Part shown: in pieces, positions 1-7,871 of the stretch
Layout of the letters: each line of letters opens with the position of its first letter
Position numbering within the stretch: position 1 is the stretch's first letter
DNA from: Paracoccus denitrificans
GTDB lineage: Bacteria; Pseudomonadota; Alphaproteobacteria; Rhodobacterales; Rhodobacteraceae
Assembly: GCA_003240735.1 (NCBI GenBank)
Contig: QFNE01000002.1
Coordinates: 124,001 to 188,000 of the forward strand
Reading direction: 5' to 3'
Length of the DNA stretch: 64,000 bases
Translations under genes and position numbers: made by a program
Notes under the pieces: generated by a model
Database searches by the model: none
Told to the model about the DNA's origin: nothing
What the model saw: the letters and a program-made list of their open reading frames with translations, nothing else

Positions 1-324
1 GGGGCGTTGAACTTCATCGGCGCCGATACGCTGTTCGGTCGGTACTGGGGCTGCATCGAAGATCACCCGTACCTGCATTTCGAGGTCTGCTATCATCAGG
101 CCATCGACTGGGCCATCAGCCACGGCTTAGCGCGGGTCGAGGCGGGCGCGCAGGGTGAGCACAAGCTGGCGCGCGGCTATCTGCCGACCGAGATTCACTC
201 GCTGCACTGGCTGGCCAACCCGGATTTCCGCCGTGCGGTCGGCGACTATCTTCTGGACGAGGTCGAGGCCGTGACCGACGACATTGCCGAAGTCAGCGCC
301 ATGGGGCCGTTCAAGCGCGGCTGA
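1..324 (+). CDS. FemAB-like (COG3146) N-acyltransferase, C-terminal part
   Basis: Only the last 107 codons are in the window; the frame is open from base 1, so the start lies upstream. The segment reads NFIGADTLFGRYWG, then LHFEVCYHQAIDWAI, then VEAGAQGEHKLARGY. This is the C-terminal signature of the FemAB-like / peptidogalycan family (PF04339, GNAT fold). Members are presumed aminoacyl- or acyltransferases acting on envelope or small-molecule substrates, but the reaction is not established. The gene ends 103 bp before the RTX gene. The family call is confident, the biochemical role is not. Confidence 0.88.
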   Translation, partial: GALNFIGADTLFGRYWGCIEDHPYLHFEVCYHQAIDWAISHGLARVEAGAQGEHKLARGYLPTEIHSLHWLANPDFRRAVGDYLLDEVEAVTDDIAEVSAMGPFKRG

Positions 325-427
325 CGCGAAGGTTCACTGAATGGTGACGGCTTTCCGGCGCCCGGTAACCTCGGGTTAATGCCGACCGGCCCAATGTTGC
401 CCCGTGGATTGGCGGAAGGCAGCCCGA

Positions 428-3400
428 ATGGTTGAGTTCAAGAATGTCGGCCTGCTCTCGGGGGCGCGCCACATCGTTCAGAACATCACCGACCTTGGCT
501 TTGCCGAGGTGAACGGGACTTGGATGCTCTATTCTGCGACGCAGGCCGGTGGCGGGCTGGGCGTCTGGCGGTTCAACGACCCGCTGCGCCTTGCGGGTCG
601 CGTCCAGGAGGTCAGCTACGCGCAGTCGCTCGGGCATCTGTCAGCGCCGTCGGCCGTCCTTGTCGATGGTGCAGGCGCGGGATCGATGCTGCTGACCGGG
701 CTGAAGGGCGGGGCGGCACAAGCGCGCCTGGTGGACAACAGCGGGGCAATCGGTCAGGGCGACAGCCGATTTGGCCGCGTCCTGCCGTCTGACGTCGTGA
801 CGGCGCTGAATATCGTCGATGTCGGTGGCAAGGGCATGCTGGCCACCGTCAGGTCAGGATCCACAGACATCAACCTGTGGCAGGTGGCACCAAATGGCGC
901 CCTGACGAACATGGGAACGTCGGCGATGCTGCCCGGCGTGCTCGCCGGCTCAACGATTGATGCGTTGCTCCACGTGCCCATCGGCAAGGCCGACTTCCTC
1001 GTGTCTGTCTCGACTGCCGGCAACTATGTCTCAAGCCATCGGATCGGCGTTGACGACACACTGGGCGGGGGGAACTTCTTTACCACGGCATCCGGTGTCG
1101 GATTTGACAAGCCGCTCGGCGTGGTCGCCGCCAAGGTCGGCGGGGCCGACTTCGTGATCGTGAACGCTGCGGGCAGTTCGTCCCTGACGGTCCTGCAACT
1201 TGCCCCCACCGGCGAGCTGCGGCCCGTCGACCATGTCATCGACCAGACGACCACCCGGTTCGAGCGTGCAACAGTGCTGGAGGCTGTCAACGTCGAAGGT
1301 CGCACCTTCGTCGTCGCGGGCGGACGAGATGACGGGCTGTCGCTGATGACGCTGACACCGACCGGACGGCTGATCCACTTGGCGACGGTCGCGGACACCG
1401 ATCTGACGTCGATCAAGGACGTCTCGGCGCTGGCGTTGACGGTGATCAATGGCAAAATCGCGCTTGCCGCAGCCTCCCAGTCGGAAACGCGGATCAGCCA
1501 AATGGTGATCGATCCGGGTGAAATCGGGGTGACCCAGCGGGCGGGCAAGGGTGCCGCGCAGGGGACTGCTGCGGGGGACATGATCCAGACCGGAACCGGG
1601 ACAACGTCGATCAACGGGGGCGCTGGCGACGACATCCTGATTGCCACGGCATCCGTGACCCTGACGGGTGGGGCAGGGGCTGATCTGTTCGCGATCGGCG
1701 CGTTCAAAGGAAAGGTCGTCATCACCGACTTTCAGGTCGGCAGCGACCGGCTGGACCTGTCGGACATGGGAATGGCGCGCAGCACCTATCAGCTAAGCTA
1801 CGCCGCGACGAAAGCCAGCCTGACGATCACTTACGGCGATACCGTGATCGAGATTCGGGCAGGTGACGGGCGCAAGCTGACCGCAGCGATGTTCGACAAC
1901 AGCATGTTTTCGCTGCCCCATTATCCCACGGGGGAGGCCCGTAACACCATCGTCGGCAGCAGTCGCGGCGACAGTCTGGCGGCCGGTGCCACAGGCTCAA
2001 TCGTCATGGGCGGGGCCGGAAATGACACCATTCTTGGCAGTGCCAGGGCCGATCACCTGATGGGAGAGGCGGGGAACGACCGGATCATGGGGGGTGACGC
2101 GGCTGACCGCCTGCAGGGCGGTGATGGTCACGACACCATCAACGGTGGGGCGGGTGCCGACACCATCATGGGCGACGCCGGCAACGACCAGCTGCGCGGG
2201 GATGACGAGGCCGACCGGATCTATGGCGGGCTGGGCAACGACACGCTGTATGGCGGGTCGGGCGATGACTGGCTGAACGGCGATGCGGGCAACGATGTGC
2301 TGTGGGGCGACGCTGGAAACGATGTCCTGTCGGGTGGGGAAGGCCAAGATACGCTGAACGGGGGTGACGGGGCTGACCGCCTGTCGGGTGGCGACGACAA
2401 TGATCGGCTGATCGGCGGGTCGGGAAACGACGTTCTGTCAGGCGATGCGGGCAACGATGTACTGGACGGTGGCGACGGCAATGACACGCTGAACGGCGGT
2501 GCAGGTCATGACACGCTGACGGGTGGGGCGGGGCACGACCGCCTTTACGGCGGGGCTGGCGATGACTGCCTGACCGACACGTCGGGGAACAACCTTTTCT
2601 TTGGCGAGAATGGAAATGACAGCCTGATCGGCGGCCCCGGCCCGGACACGCTTTACGGCGGCGCGGGAAACGACACGCTTAATGGCGGCGCGGGACAAGA
2701 TGTGCTGGCGGGCGATGATGGCAATGACCGTCTGGATGGGCAGGCGGGCCGTGACACGCTGCGTGGCGGCAACGGCAACGACGTCATCCTTGGCGGGGAC
2801 GACGATGACCTGTTGCAGGGTGGGGCCGGAAACGACACGCTTTATGGCCAGAATGGCAACGACGTCGTGCACGGTGGCACCGGGGACGACCGCGCATATG
2901 GCGGCGACGGCCACGACCACATCCGGGGTGATGATGGTAACGACTATCTGTCAGGCGAAGGGGGCAACGACAGCCTTTATGGTGGTTCGGGCCATGACGT
3001 CCTGACGGGCGGCATCGGACAGGACCTGTTGGTCGGGGACCCAGGGAACGACATCCTGTACGGCGGGGCCGACAAGGACCGGCTGTACGGCGGTGCAGGG
3101 GCCGACCGGCTGAACGGCGACGACGGCAACGATTCGCTGTTCGGAGAGGCTGACGGTGACACCCTTTGGGGCGGGGCAGGGAACGACACCCTCGACGGCG
3201 GCAGTGGGAACGACGACCTTTTCGGTGGCGCCGGTCATGACAAGATTCTGGGCGGATCCGGCAACGACCGGTTGGTTGGTGAGGCGGGAGACGACACGCT
3301 GGACGGCGGTGCCGGCGCGGATCATCTGTCTGGTGGGGCAGGGCGCGATCTGTTGTTCGGGGGCGCGGGTGACACCCTGTCTGGCGGCGCGGACGCCGAT

Positions 3401-3634
3401 GTCTTTCGTTTTTCGCCCGGTGGCTCGGGCAAGATGACGATCACCGATTTCCAGCACGGCATGGACCACCTGCAGTTCGATGGTTTGCGCAGTGGTAAGT
3501 TGGGGGGGGCTGTGGACTGGACGCGTCAGGGTGGGAACACGGTCGTCACGTGGGATACCGACCGGGACGGTGACGTCGATCTGACCATGCTGCTGTTGGG
3601 CGTCACGCGGTTCGACGCCGGCGACATCTGGTGA
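428..3634 (+). CDS. RTX exoprotein with propeller-like N-terminus, type I secretion substrate
   Basis: The protein has 1068 residues from ATG 428, preceded by GGAAGG eight bases upstream; a GTG at 404 is also in frame but has no ribosome site. There is no signal peptide. Residues 1 to about 370 contain repeated blocks ending in patterns like LxVxQLxPxGxL, suggestive of a beta-propeller. A short RTX block near 390-420 (GGAGDDIL, GGAGADLF) is followed by a spacer, and from about 510 to 990 there are roughly fifty GGxGxDxLx nonapeptides that would form calcium-bound beta-rolls. The last 80 residues (ITDFQHGMDHLQF, DRDGDVDL) resemble the C-terminal region used for type I secretion. No protease, lipase or other catalytic motif was seen, so a surface or structural role is inferred. 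No T1SS genes are in the window. Confidence 0.9.
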   Translation: MVEFKNVGLLSGARHIVQNITDLGFAEVNGTWMLYSATQAGGGLGVWRFNDPLRLAGRVQEVSYAQSLGHLSAPSAVLVDGAGAGSMLLTGLKGGAAQARLVDNSGAIGQGDSRFGRVLPSDVVTALNIVDVGGKGMLATVRSGSTDINLWQVAPNGALTNMGTSAMLPGVLAGSTIDALLHVPIGKADFLVSVSTAGNYVSSHRIGVDDTLGGGNFFTTASGVGFDKPLGVVAAKVGGADFVIVNAAGSSSLTVLQLAPTGELRPVDHVIDQTTTRFERATVLEAVNVEGRTFVVAGGRDDGLSLMTLTPTGRLIHLATVADTDLTSIKDVSALALTVINGKIALAAASQSETRISQMVIDPGEIGVTQRAGKGAAQGTAAGDMIQTGTGTTSINGGAGDDILIATASVTLTGGAGADLFAIGAFKGKVVITDFQVGSDRLDLSDMGMARSTYQLSYAATKASLTITYGDTVIEIRAGDGRKLTAAMFDNSMFSLPHYPTGEARNTIVGSSRGDSLAAGATGSIVMGGAGNDTILGSARADHLMGEAGNDRIMGGDAADRLQGGDGHDTINGGAGADTIMGDAGNDQLRGDDEADRIYGGLGNDTLYGGSGDDWLNGDAGNDVLWGDAGNDVLSGGEGQDTLNGGDGADRLSGGDDNDRLIGGSGNDVLSGDAGNDVLDGGDGNDTLNGGAGHDTLTGGAGHDRLYGGAGDDCLTDTSGNNLFFGENGNDSLIGGPGPDTLYGGAGNDTLNGGAGQDVLAGDDGNDRLDGQAGRDTLRGGNGNDVILGGDDDDLLQGGAGNDTLYGQNGNDVVHGGTGDDRAYGGDGHDHIRGDDGNDYLSGEGGNDSLYGGSGHDVLTGGIGQDLLVGDPGNDILYGGADKDRLYGGAGADRLNGDDGNDSLFGEADGDTLWGGAGNDTLDGGSGNDDLFGGAGHDKILGGSGNDRLVGEAGDDTLDGGAGADHLSGGAGRDLLFGGAGDTLSGGADADVFRFSPGGSGKMTITDFQHGMDHLQFDGLRSGKLGGAVDWTRQGGNTVVTWDTDRDGDVDLTMLLLGVTRFDAGDIW

Positions 3635-3640
3635 TGGCGG

Positions 3641-4048
3641 CTATTCCCACCAGCGATCGATGGCCGCGATGTCGTCGTCCGACCAGCCGAAGTGATGCGC
3701 AAACTCGTGTATCACGACGTTTCCGACCAGCTCGCTCAATCCGACATTTCCGCGTTCGGCCCACTCATCCAAAATCGGGCGACGGAAGAGAAACACGGTG
3801 TCCGGGAAATACTGCGGCGCGCTGGGGGACTTTTCGGTCATCGGCACGCCGTCATAAAGGCCGGTCAGCTCCAGCGGATCGTCAATCGCCAGCTCATCCA
3901 GAAACTCATCGGACGCATACTCCTCGACCCGCAGGATGACGGCTGCTGCGGGACCAGCGAAGGCCGGGGGCAGGCGCGACAGGACTTCACGGGCCAACGT
4001 CTCGATCTCATCGGACGATGGGGCGGTCTGGCGGGTCCAGTGGCTCAT
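3641..4048 (-). CDS. Metallopeptidase family (zincin, DUF1025/PF06262) protein
   Basis: This 135-residue protein carries VIHEFAHHFG near its C-terminus, the HExxH zinc-binding motif of the small zincin-like family PF06262. Members are short (about 120-140 aa), soluble and of unknown substrate. I start it at the ATG whose codon ends at 4048, because AGGAG lies six bases upstream; an in-frame TTG at 4063 lies before that site. The gene converges on the RTX gene with a 6-bp gap and diverges from gltX. Proteolytic activity is likely from the motif but not shown. Confidence 0.85.
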   Translation of the reverse strand: MSHWTRQTAPSSDEIETLAREVLSRLPPAFAGPAAAVILRVEEYASDEFLDELAIDDPLELTGLYDGVPMTEKSPSAPQYFPDTVFLFRRPILDEWAERGNVGLSELVGNVVIHEFAHHFGWSDDDIAAIDRWWE

Positions 4049-4135
4049 GTCGCGCTCCTGCAAGGCTGATCAAGATTGCCCCGATATGGACAAAAAACCC
4101 TCCATATGAAAGAGCGTGCGCTGAAGGAGACGCCC

Positions 4136-5458
4136 ATGACCACGACACGTTTCGCACCTTCGCCGACCGGCCACATCCATATCGGAAACCTTCGGTCCGC
4201 GCTGATGAATTTTCTGATCGCGCGCAAGGCCGGGGGGACATTCATCCTGCGCCTTGACGACACCGACCGGGAGCGTTCGAAGCAGGAATATGTCGATGGC
4301 ATCAAGCGCGATCTGGAATGGCTGGGCCTGACCTGGGACCGTGAAGAGCGTCAGTCGCTGCGTCTCGACCGCTATGCCGAGATGGCTGACAAGTTGCGCG
4401 CGGACGGCCGCCTGTACGAGGTGTTCGAAACCCCGACCGAGCTAGACCTGAAGCGCAAGAAACAGCTGAACATGGGCAAACCGCCGGTCTATGACCGGGC
4501 CGGTCTGGCGCTGTCGGATGATGATCGGGCGCGGCTGCGTGCCGAAGGGCGGGACGGCTACTGGCGGTTCCAGCTTGATCAGGAACGCATCGAATGGCCC
4601 GATGGCATCATCGGTGATGTGTCGATCGACGCAGCCTCGGTCAGCGACCCCGTCCTGATCCGCGCGGACGGGCAGGTCCTTTACACCTTCGCAAGTTCCG
4701 TCGACGACGTGGATATGGGCGTCACCTACATCGTGCGCGGCGCCGACCACGTCACGAACACGGCGACGCAGATTCAGATCATGAAGGCGCTGGGTGGTAC
4801 CCCGCCGAACTTTGCCCATCACAGCCTGCTTAGCGGTCCACAGGGCGAAGAACTGTCCAAGCGCTTGGGCGCATTGTCGCTCAAGGATCTGCGCGAGGCT
4901 GGTGTCGCCCCCGAGGCGCTGCTGAGCCTGATGGCACGCCTGGGCTCCAGCCAGCCGGTAGAGCTGCGGATGTCGCTGGACGATATCGCGGCCGGGTTCG
5001 AGCTGTCGCAATTCAACGCCTCGCCCACGAAGTTCGACCCCGAGGATCTGTGGCCACTGACCCGCGAACGAAATCAGCATCTGCCGTTTTCGGCGGTGAC
5101 GGACCGCATCGCTGAAATGGGCGTGCCTGTTGATATCGCAGAACAGTTCTGGACCGTGGCGCGCGCCAACATCACCAAACTGGATGATCTGGACGGCTGG
5201 TGGACACTGGTGCGCGACGGCGCCGACCCCATCATCGACCCCGAGGATGCCGCGTTCGTGGCAGAAGCCATCGCCATGCTGCCCCCTCGTCCGTGGACTG
5301 CCAGCACGTGGTCAGAATGGACCGGTGCCGTCAAGGCAGCGACCGGTCGCAAGGGCAAGGGCCTGTTCATGCCGCTGCGCAAGGCGCTGACCGGCATGAA
5401 CCATGGCCCCGAAATGGCCGATCTGATGCCGCTTCTGCAGGTCGTGAAAGCCGCCTGA
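4136..5458 (+). CDS. gltX: Glutamate--tRNA ligase (short alphaproteobacterial GltX2 type)
   Basis: The 440-residue class I synthetase charges tRNA with glutamate in the cytoplasm. It opens with RFAPSPTGHIHIGNLR, where HIGN at residues 15-18 is the HIGH motif. ELSKR at 239-243 is the KMSKS equivalent. ATG 4136 follows AAGGAGA by five bases, while the longer in-frame start at 4076 has no such site. Many alphaproteobacteria have two GluRS copies and lack GlnRS, making Gln-tRNA through GatCAB; gatC and gatA occur about 28 kb downstream. Whether this copy charges tRNA-Glu, tRNA-Gln or both cannot be read from sequence. It precedes a tRNA-Met gene. Confidence 0.95.
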   Translation: MTTTRFAPSPTGHIHIGNLRSALMNFLIARKAGGTFILRLDDTDRERSKQEYVDGIKRDLEWLGLTWDREERQSLRLDRYAEMADKLRADGRLYEVFETPTELDLKRKKQLNMGKPPVYDRAGLALSDDDRARLRAEGRDGYWRFQLDQERIEWPDGIIGDVSIDAASVSDPVLIRADGQVLYTFASSVDDVDMGVTYIVRGADHVTNTATQIQIMKALGGTPPNFAHHSLLSGPQGEELSKRLGALSLKDLREAGVAPEALLSLMARLGSSQPVELRMSLDDIAAGFELSQFNASPTKFDPEDLWPLTRERNQHLPFSAVTDRIAEMGVPVDIAEQFWTVARANITKLDDLDGWWTLVRDGADPIIDPEDAAFVAEAIAMLPPRPWTASTWSEWTGAVKAATGRKGKGLFMPLRKALTGMNHGPEMADLMPLLQVVKAA

Positions 5459-5472
5459 AGGCCGGGGCCAGA

Positions 5473-5499
5473 GGGGCGTCAAAATCAACTTGACGCCCC
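5473..5499 (+). terminator. Hairpin downstream of gltX
   Basis: GGGGCGTCAA at 5473-5482 and TTGACGCCCC at 5490-5499 form a perfect 10-bp stem with a 7-base loop, 15 bases after the gltX stop. No T-run follows, so it may be a Rho-assisted end or a 3' stabilising stem rather than a classical intrinsic terminator. Confidence 0.55.
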
Positions 5500-5556
5500 C
5501 GGTCCATCGCCCTAAATCCCACCAGACCCGAACGCGGCAGACCCGCGTTTCGCCGT

Positions 5557-5633
5557 GGCGGAGTAGCTCAGCTGGTTAGAGCAGAGGAATCATAATCCTT
5601 GTGTCGGGGGTTCAAATCCCTCCTCCGCTACCA
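5557..5633 (+). tRNA. tRNA-Met (CAT anticodon)
   Basis: The 77-base cloverleaf includes the encoded CCA. The acceptor is GGCGGAG with CTCCGCT, the D-arm GCTC/GAGC, the anticodon stem GAGGA/TCCTT around loop ATCATAA (anticodon CAT at 5591-5593), and the T-loop is TTCAAAT. A CAT anticodon can also be tRNA-Ile2, whose C34 is modified to lysidine. The acceptor and overall sequence look like the elongator tRNA-Met of Rhodobacteraceae. It lacks the C1-A72 mismatch of initiators. Confidence 0.93.
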
Positions 5634-5687
5634 TCAAAACACTCATAGAAATCTCCGCGCCGTCGTTGCTACGATCGTTCGGTCAGC

Positions 5688-6059
5688 TCAGCGGCAAATT
5701 CCGGCACTCGTCAGGGCCTTATAGGACGCTTTTGACTGTCGCTTGTTCCAGTCTTCCGCTGTCGCCTTCCCGTATCTGCGAAGAATGTCTTGGTATTTGG
5801 CCTTGAGACTGGCAAATTCTGCGGCGGGAATATGGTCTTGGGTGCAGCGTTCCAGTTTTCTGGCGGGGGTTGCCTTTTTCGCCCGCTGATTTGCTTCGGA
5901 CGGTTTCCCTGATCGCTTTTCCATATCGCGCCGGGTGACCTCCATCGCGCTCTGCCCGATCAGCCCCGGTCCAATGATGTCTGGGCTGGCGTAGAATTGT
6001 GCCAAGCTGGTGCTGGGCACCGCAAGTGAGGAGATGATCGCGAAGGCAAGTATTCTCAT
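5688..6059 (-). CDS. Secreted protein of unknown function
   Basis: This 123-residue protein begins MRILAFAIISSLAVPSTSLA, a clear Sec signal peptide with likely cleavage after SLA. The mature part is basic (RDMEKRSGKPSEANQRAKK) with two cysteines far apart (ERCTQ, GICR) that could form a disulfide. ATG at 6059 has GGAG seven bases upstream; a TTG at 6077 is less likely. I do not recognise a family. Its base composition looks less GC-rich than its neighbours, which could reflect recent acquisition. It stands alone between tRNA-Met and the OmpA operon. Confidence 0.65.
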   Translation of the reverse strand: MRILAFAIISSLAVPSTSLAQFYASPDIIGPGLIGQSAMEVTRRDMEKRSGKPSEANQRAKKATPARKLERCTQDHIPAAEFASLKAKYQDILRRYGKATAEDWNKRQSKASYKALTSAGICR

Positions 6060-6225
6060 CTGACGCTCCGTTCTCAATTGTTCCTTTACCTTGTCCTTTC
6101 AGACGTTAGGTCACCACGGCCCCACCCAGCAAACAAAAAACGTCTACCCTCATATGGGCGTGCGCAGGGCATTTCGGCTGTCCTGCCAACCATCCCCGAT
6201 CACGCGACCTAGTCTGGATCAAGCG

Positions 6226-6834
6226 TCAGTTTCCCAGCAGCGACTTCGGCACGACAAACTCGACACGCCGGTTCTTTGCCCGGCCGTCCGGGTTGTCTTT
6301 CCCGTCGATTTCATTGTCGGCAACCGGGTCCGACTCACCGCGCCCTTCGGTGCGAAGGCGCGCTGGCTGAACGCCCTGTGCTTTCAGGAAGTCGACAACC
6401 GCCTGAGCCCTGCGCTGTGAAAGCGCGAGGTTATAGTCGTCGGCACCCTTGGAGTCTGTGTGTCCCACGACCACAACCTCCCCGTCGGGCGCGCGGGAAA
6501 TCAGCTCTCCGACATCCGTCAGGCTTTTCTGCGATGCAGGGGTCAGCGCATCGCTGTCAAAGTCGAACAGAACATCGCTGGCGACGGAGAGGATGTAGTT
6601 ATCGCCCGACTGCCGCACCTGAATTTCGCCGCTGCGGTCCAAGGTTTCCTGCGCTTCGGTCGAGATTGCCTGCGCTTCACCCGCCATATCCTCGATGGTG
6701 GGGGTAAGGTCCAAGACCGTCGGCACCAGATCAAGGATGAAGGCGCTGGTGTCGACAGTCTGGGCCTGCACCGGCGCGCTGAGCGCCAGCACGGCACCAA
6801 GGGCTATCGCTGCCCGATTGAGAAAGAACGACAT
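6226..6834 (-). CDS. OmpA-family protein
   Basis: The 202-residue protein has a signal peptide (MSFFLNRAAIALGAVLALSAPVQAQ). From about residue 75 it carries an OmpA C-terminal peptidoglycan-binding domain: VLFDFDSDALTPASQKSL, VVGHTDSKGADDYNLALSQRRAQAVVDFL, and GRGESDPVADNEIDGKDNPDGRAKNRRVEF. It presumably links the outer membrane or periplasm to peptidoglycan through meso-DAP. There is no beta-barrel. ATG 6834 has AGGG eight bases upstream; a GTG at 6849 overlaps the preceding stop but has no site. It lies directly behind a secreted partner gene, so they are probably one operon. Confidence 0.9.
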   Translation of the reverse strand: MSFFLNRAAIALGAVLALSAPVQAQTVDTSAFILDLVPTVLDLTPTIEDMAGEAQAISTEAQETLDRSGEIQVRQSGDNYILSVASDVLFDFDSDALTPASQKSLTDVGELISRAPDGEVVVVGHTDSKGADDYNLALSQRRAQAVVDFLKAQGVQPARLRTEGRGESDPVADNEIDGKDNPDGRAKNRRVEFVVPKSLLGN

Positions 6835-6845
6835 CACCGCGACCC

Positions 6846-7334
6846 TCACTCGGGAACGGTGAAGGGGCCGAGCGGCTCGACATTGCCGATGTGCAGCATC
6901 GCTGTCTCACCCGCAGGCGGCGCGGGGAAAGTCGCGTTCCAGGATCCTGCCATTGGATTTGACGCATTCAAAGACAGGGAGCTGGGCGCGAGTGGCTTGC
7001 CGGCGCTGTCCTTCAGGATCAGGTACTTCTTGTCACCCGCGACGAGATAGTAGTCCGTCTGCCAGCTATTTTCTGACATGCTTGAATAGAGCACCTCGGT
7101 CCCGGTCTGTCCCTCGGTCGCCTTGAATCGGACACGCACGGTCAGCTTGTCCCCGTCGCGGACCGCACTGACCAGACTCGCCTCGGCCATGCCGGTGTTG
7201 GTCAGGGATGTGGCCAATACGGCATCGCTGGCATCCGCGGCCGGCGCAGCTGTTTCCTGCGCAAAGGCTGTTCCGGTCAGCATCAGTCCGATCGCGAGGA
7301 CCGGAGCCAAGTGACGGTGGAATCTGGAAAGCAT
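6846..7334 (-). CDS. Secreted protein of unknown function, OmpA-gene partner
   Basis: This 162-residue protein has a signal peptide (FHRHLAPVLAIGLMLTGTAFAQ) and a mature domain with a beta-rich look (GDKLTVRVRFKA, DYYLVAGDKKYLILKD, GSWNATFPAPPAGETAMLHIGNVEPLGPFTV). ATG 7334 is preceded by GGGAG nine bases upstream. It ends 12 bases before the OmpA-family ATG, implying co-transcription and possibly a shared envelope role. No family name is offered. Confidence 0.75.
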   Translation of the reverse strand: MLSRFHRHLAPVLAIGLMLTGTAFAQETAAPAADASDAVLATSLTNTGMAEASLVSAVRDGDKLTVRVRFKATEGQTGTEVLYSSMSENSWQTDYYLVAGDKKYLILKDSAGKPLAPSSLSLNASNPMAGSWNATFPAPPAGETAMLHIGNVEPLGPFTVPE

Positions 7335-7543
7335 ATCTCATTCTCCCGAGTTCTGTTCGACAGGCACACAGCCCGGTCGCTAAAGAATTCTCTTGCGGCG
7401 CGCCTCAGCGCGCGGGCCTCGATACCCGGACAGCTTGTGGCAGGAGAGCCACCGATGCAAGCGGACCTTCGGCAACGCATCCAAACGCGCGTGCTGATCA
7501 GGAGGGGGCGGGTAACCTGCGCCTTCAGCCACGCTGCCACTTA

Positions 7544-7577
7544 AAAAAATGGCCCGGCATCCGTGGACACCGAGCCA
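7544..7577 (-). terminator. Intrinsic terminator of the aceA transcript
   Basis: On the minus strand, GGCTCGG (7577-7571) pairs with CCGGGCC (7558-7552; one G-T pair) and is followed by ATTTTTTT. It sits 25 bases past the small ORF behind aceA and is the clearest Rho-independent terminator in the first 20 kb. Confidence 0.85.
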
Positions 7578-7602
7578 TCAGGGCTTTCAGTCGCGAACGG
7601 AC

Positions 7603-7842
7603 TTACGCCGACTCGGCCGTCTTGCGGTCGCTTTCGCGGATCGTCGGGACGACCTGGTCGCCCCAGGCGCCATTACCGCCGTGGTGACGCGAGACGCGGA
7701 CGAGCTCGACCGAGACGCCGTCGTTGACTGCACGCTGAATGGCGTCGTTCAGGCGGTGAACGGCGTCGGCAACGCGGTGGATGGCGCGGTCGCGGGGGTC
7801 GAGATCGGGGCGGTCGACACGTTCGAAGTTGACGGTGTTCAT
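7603..7842 (-). CDS. Small conserved-type protein downstream of isocitrate lyase
   Basis: This 79-residue protein begins MNTVNFERVDRPDLDPRDRAIHRVADAVHRLNDAIQRAV. It is soluble and charged, with a probable amphipathic helix at residues 17-40. GGAGG lies five bases before the ATG, an excellent ribosome site. The gene begins 29 bp after the aceA stop and before a strong shared terminator, so it is almost certainly made with AceA. I know no function. Position suggests a role with isocitrate lyase or the glyoxylate shunt, but that is inference. Confidence 0.75.
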   Translation of the reverse strand: MNTVNFERVDRPDLDPRDRAIHRVADAVHRLNDAIQRAVNDGVSVELVRVSRHHGGNGAWGDQVVPTIRESDRKTAESA

Positions 7843-7871
7843 GATATCCTCCGGGTCAAGAATGGGGTCGC

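Noticed and set aside
1981..3400. Tandem short DNA repeats that could be read as a CRISPR or minisatellite array
   Set aside because: They are in-frame codons for GGxGxDxLx RTX nonapeptides inside one long gene, with degenerate third positions and no unique spacers.
5557..5633. tRNA-Ile2 (lysidine-modified CAT) as the identity of the first tRNA
   Set aside because: The acceptor and overall sequence look like Rhodobacteraceae elongator tRNA-Met. A tilS-recognition comparison would settle it.
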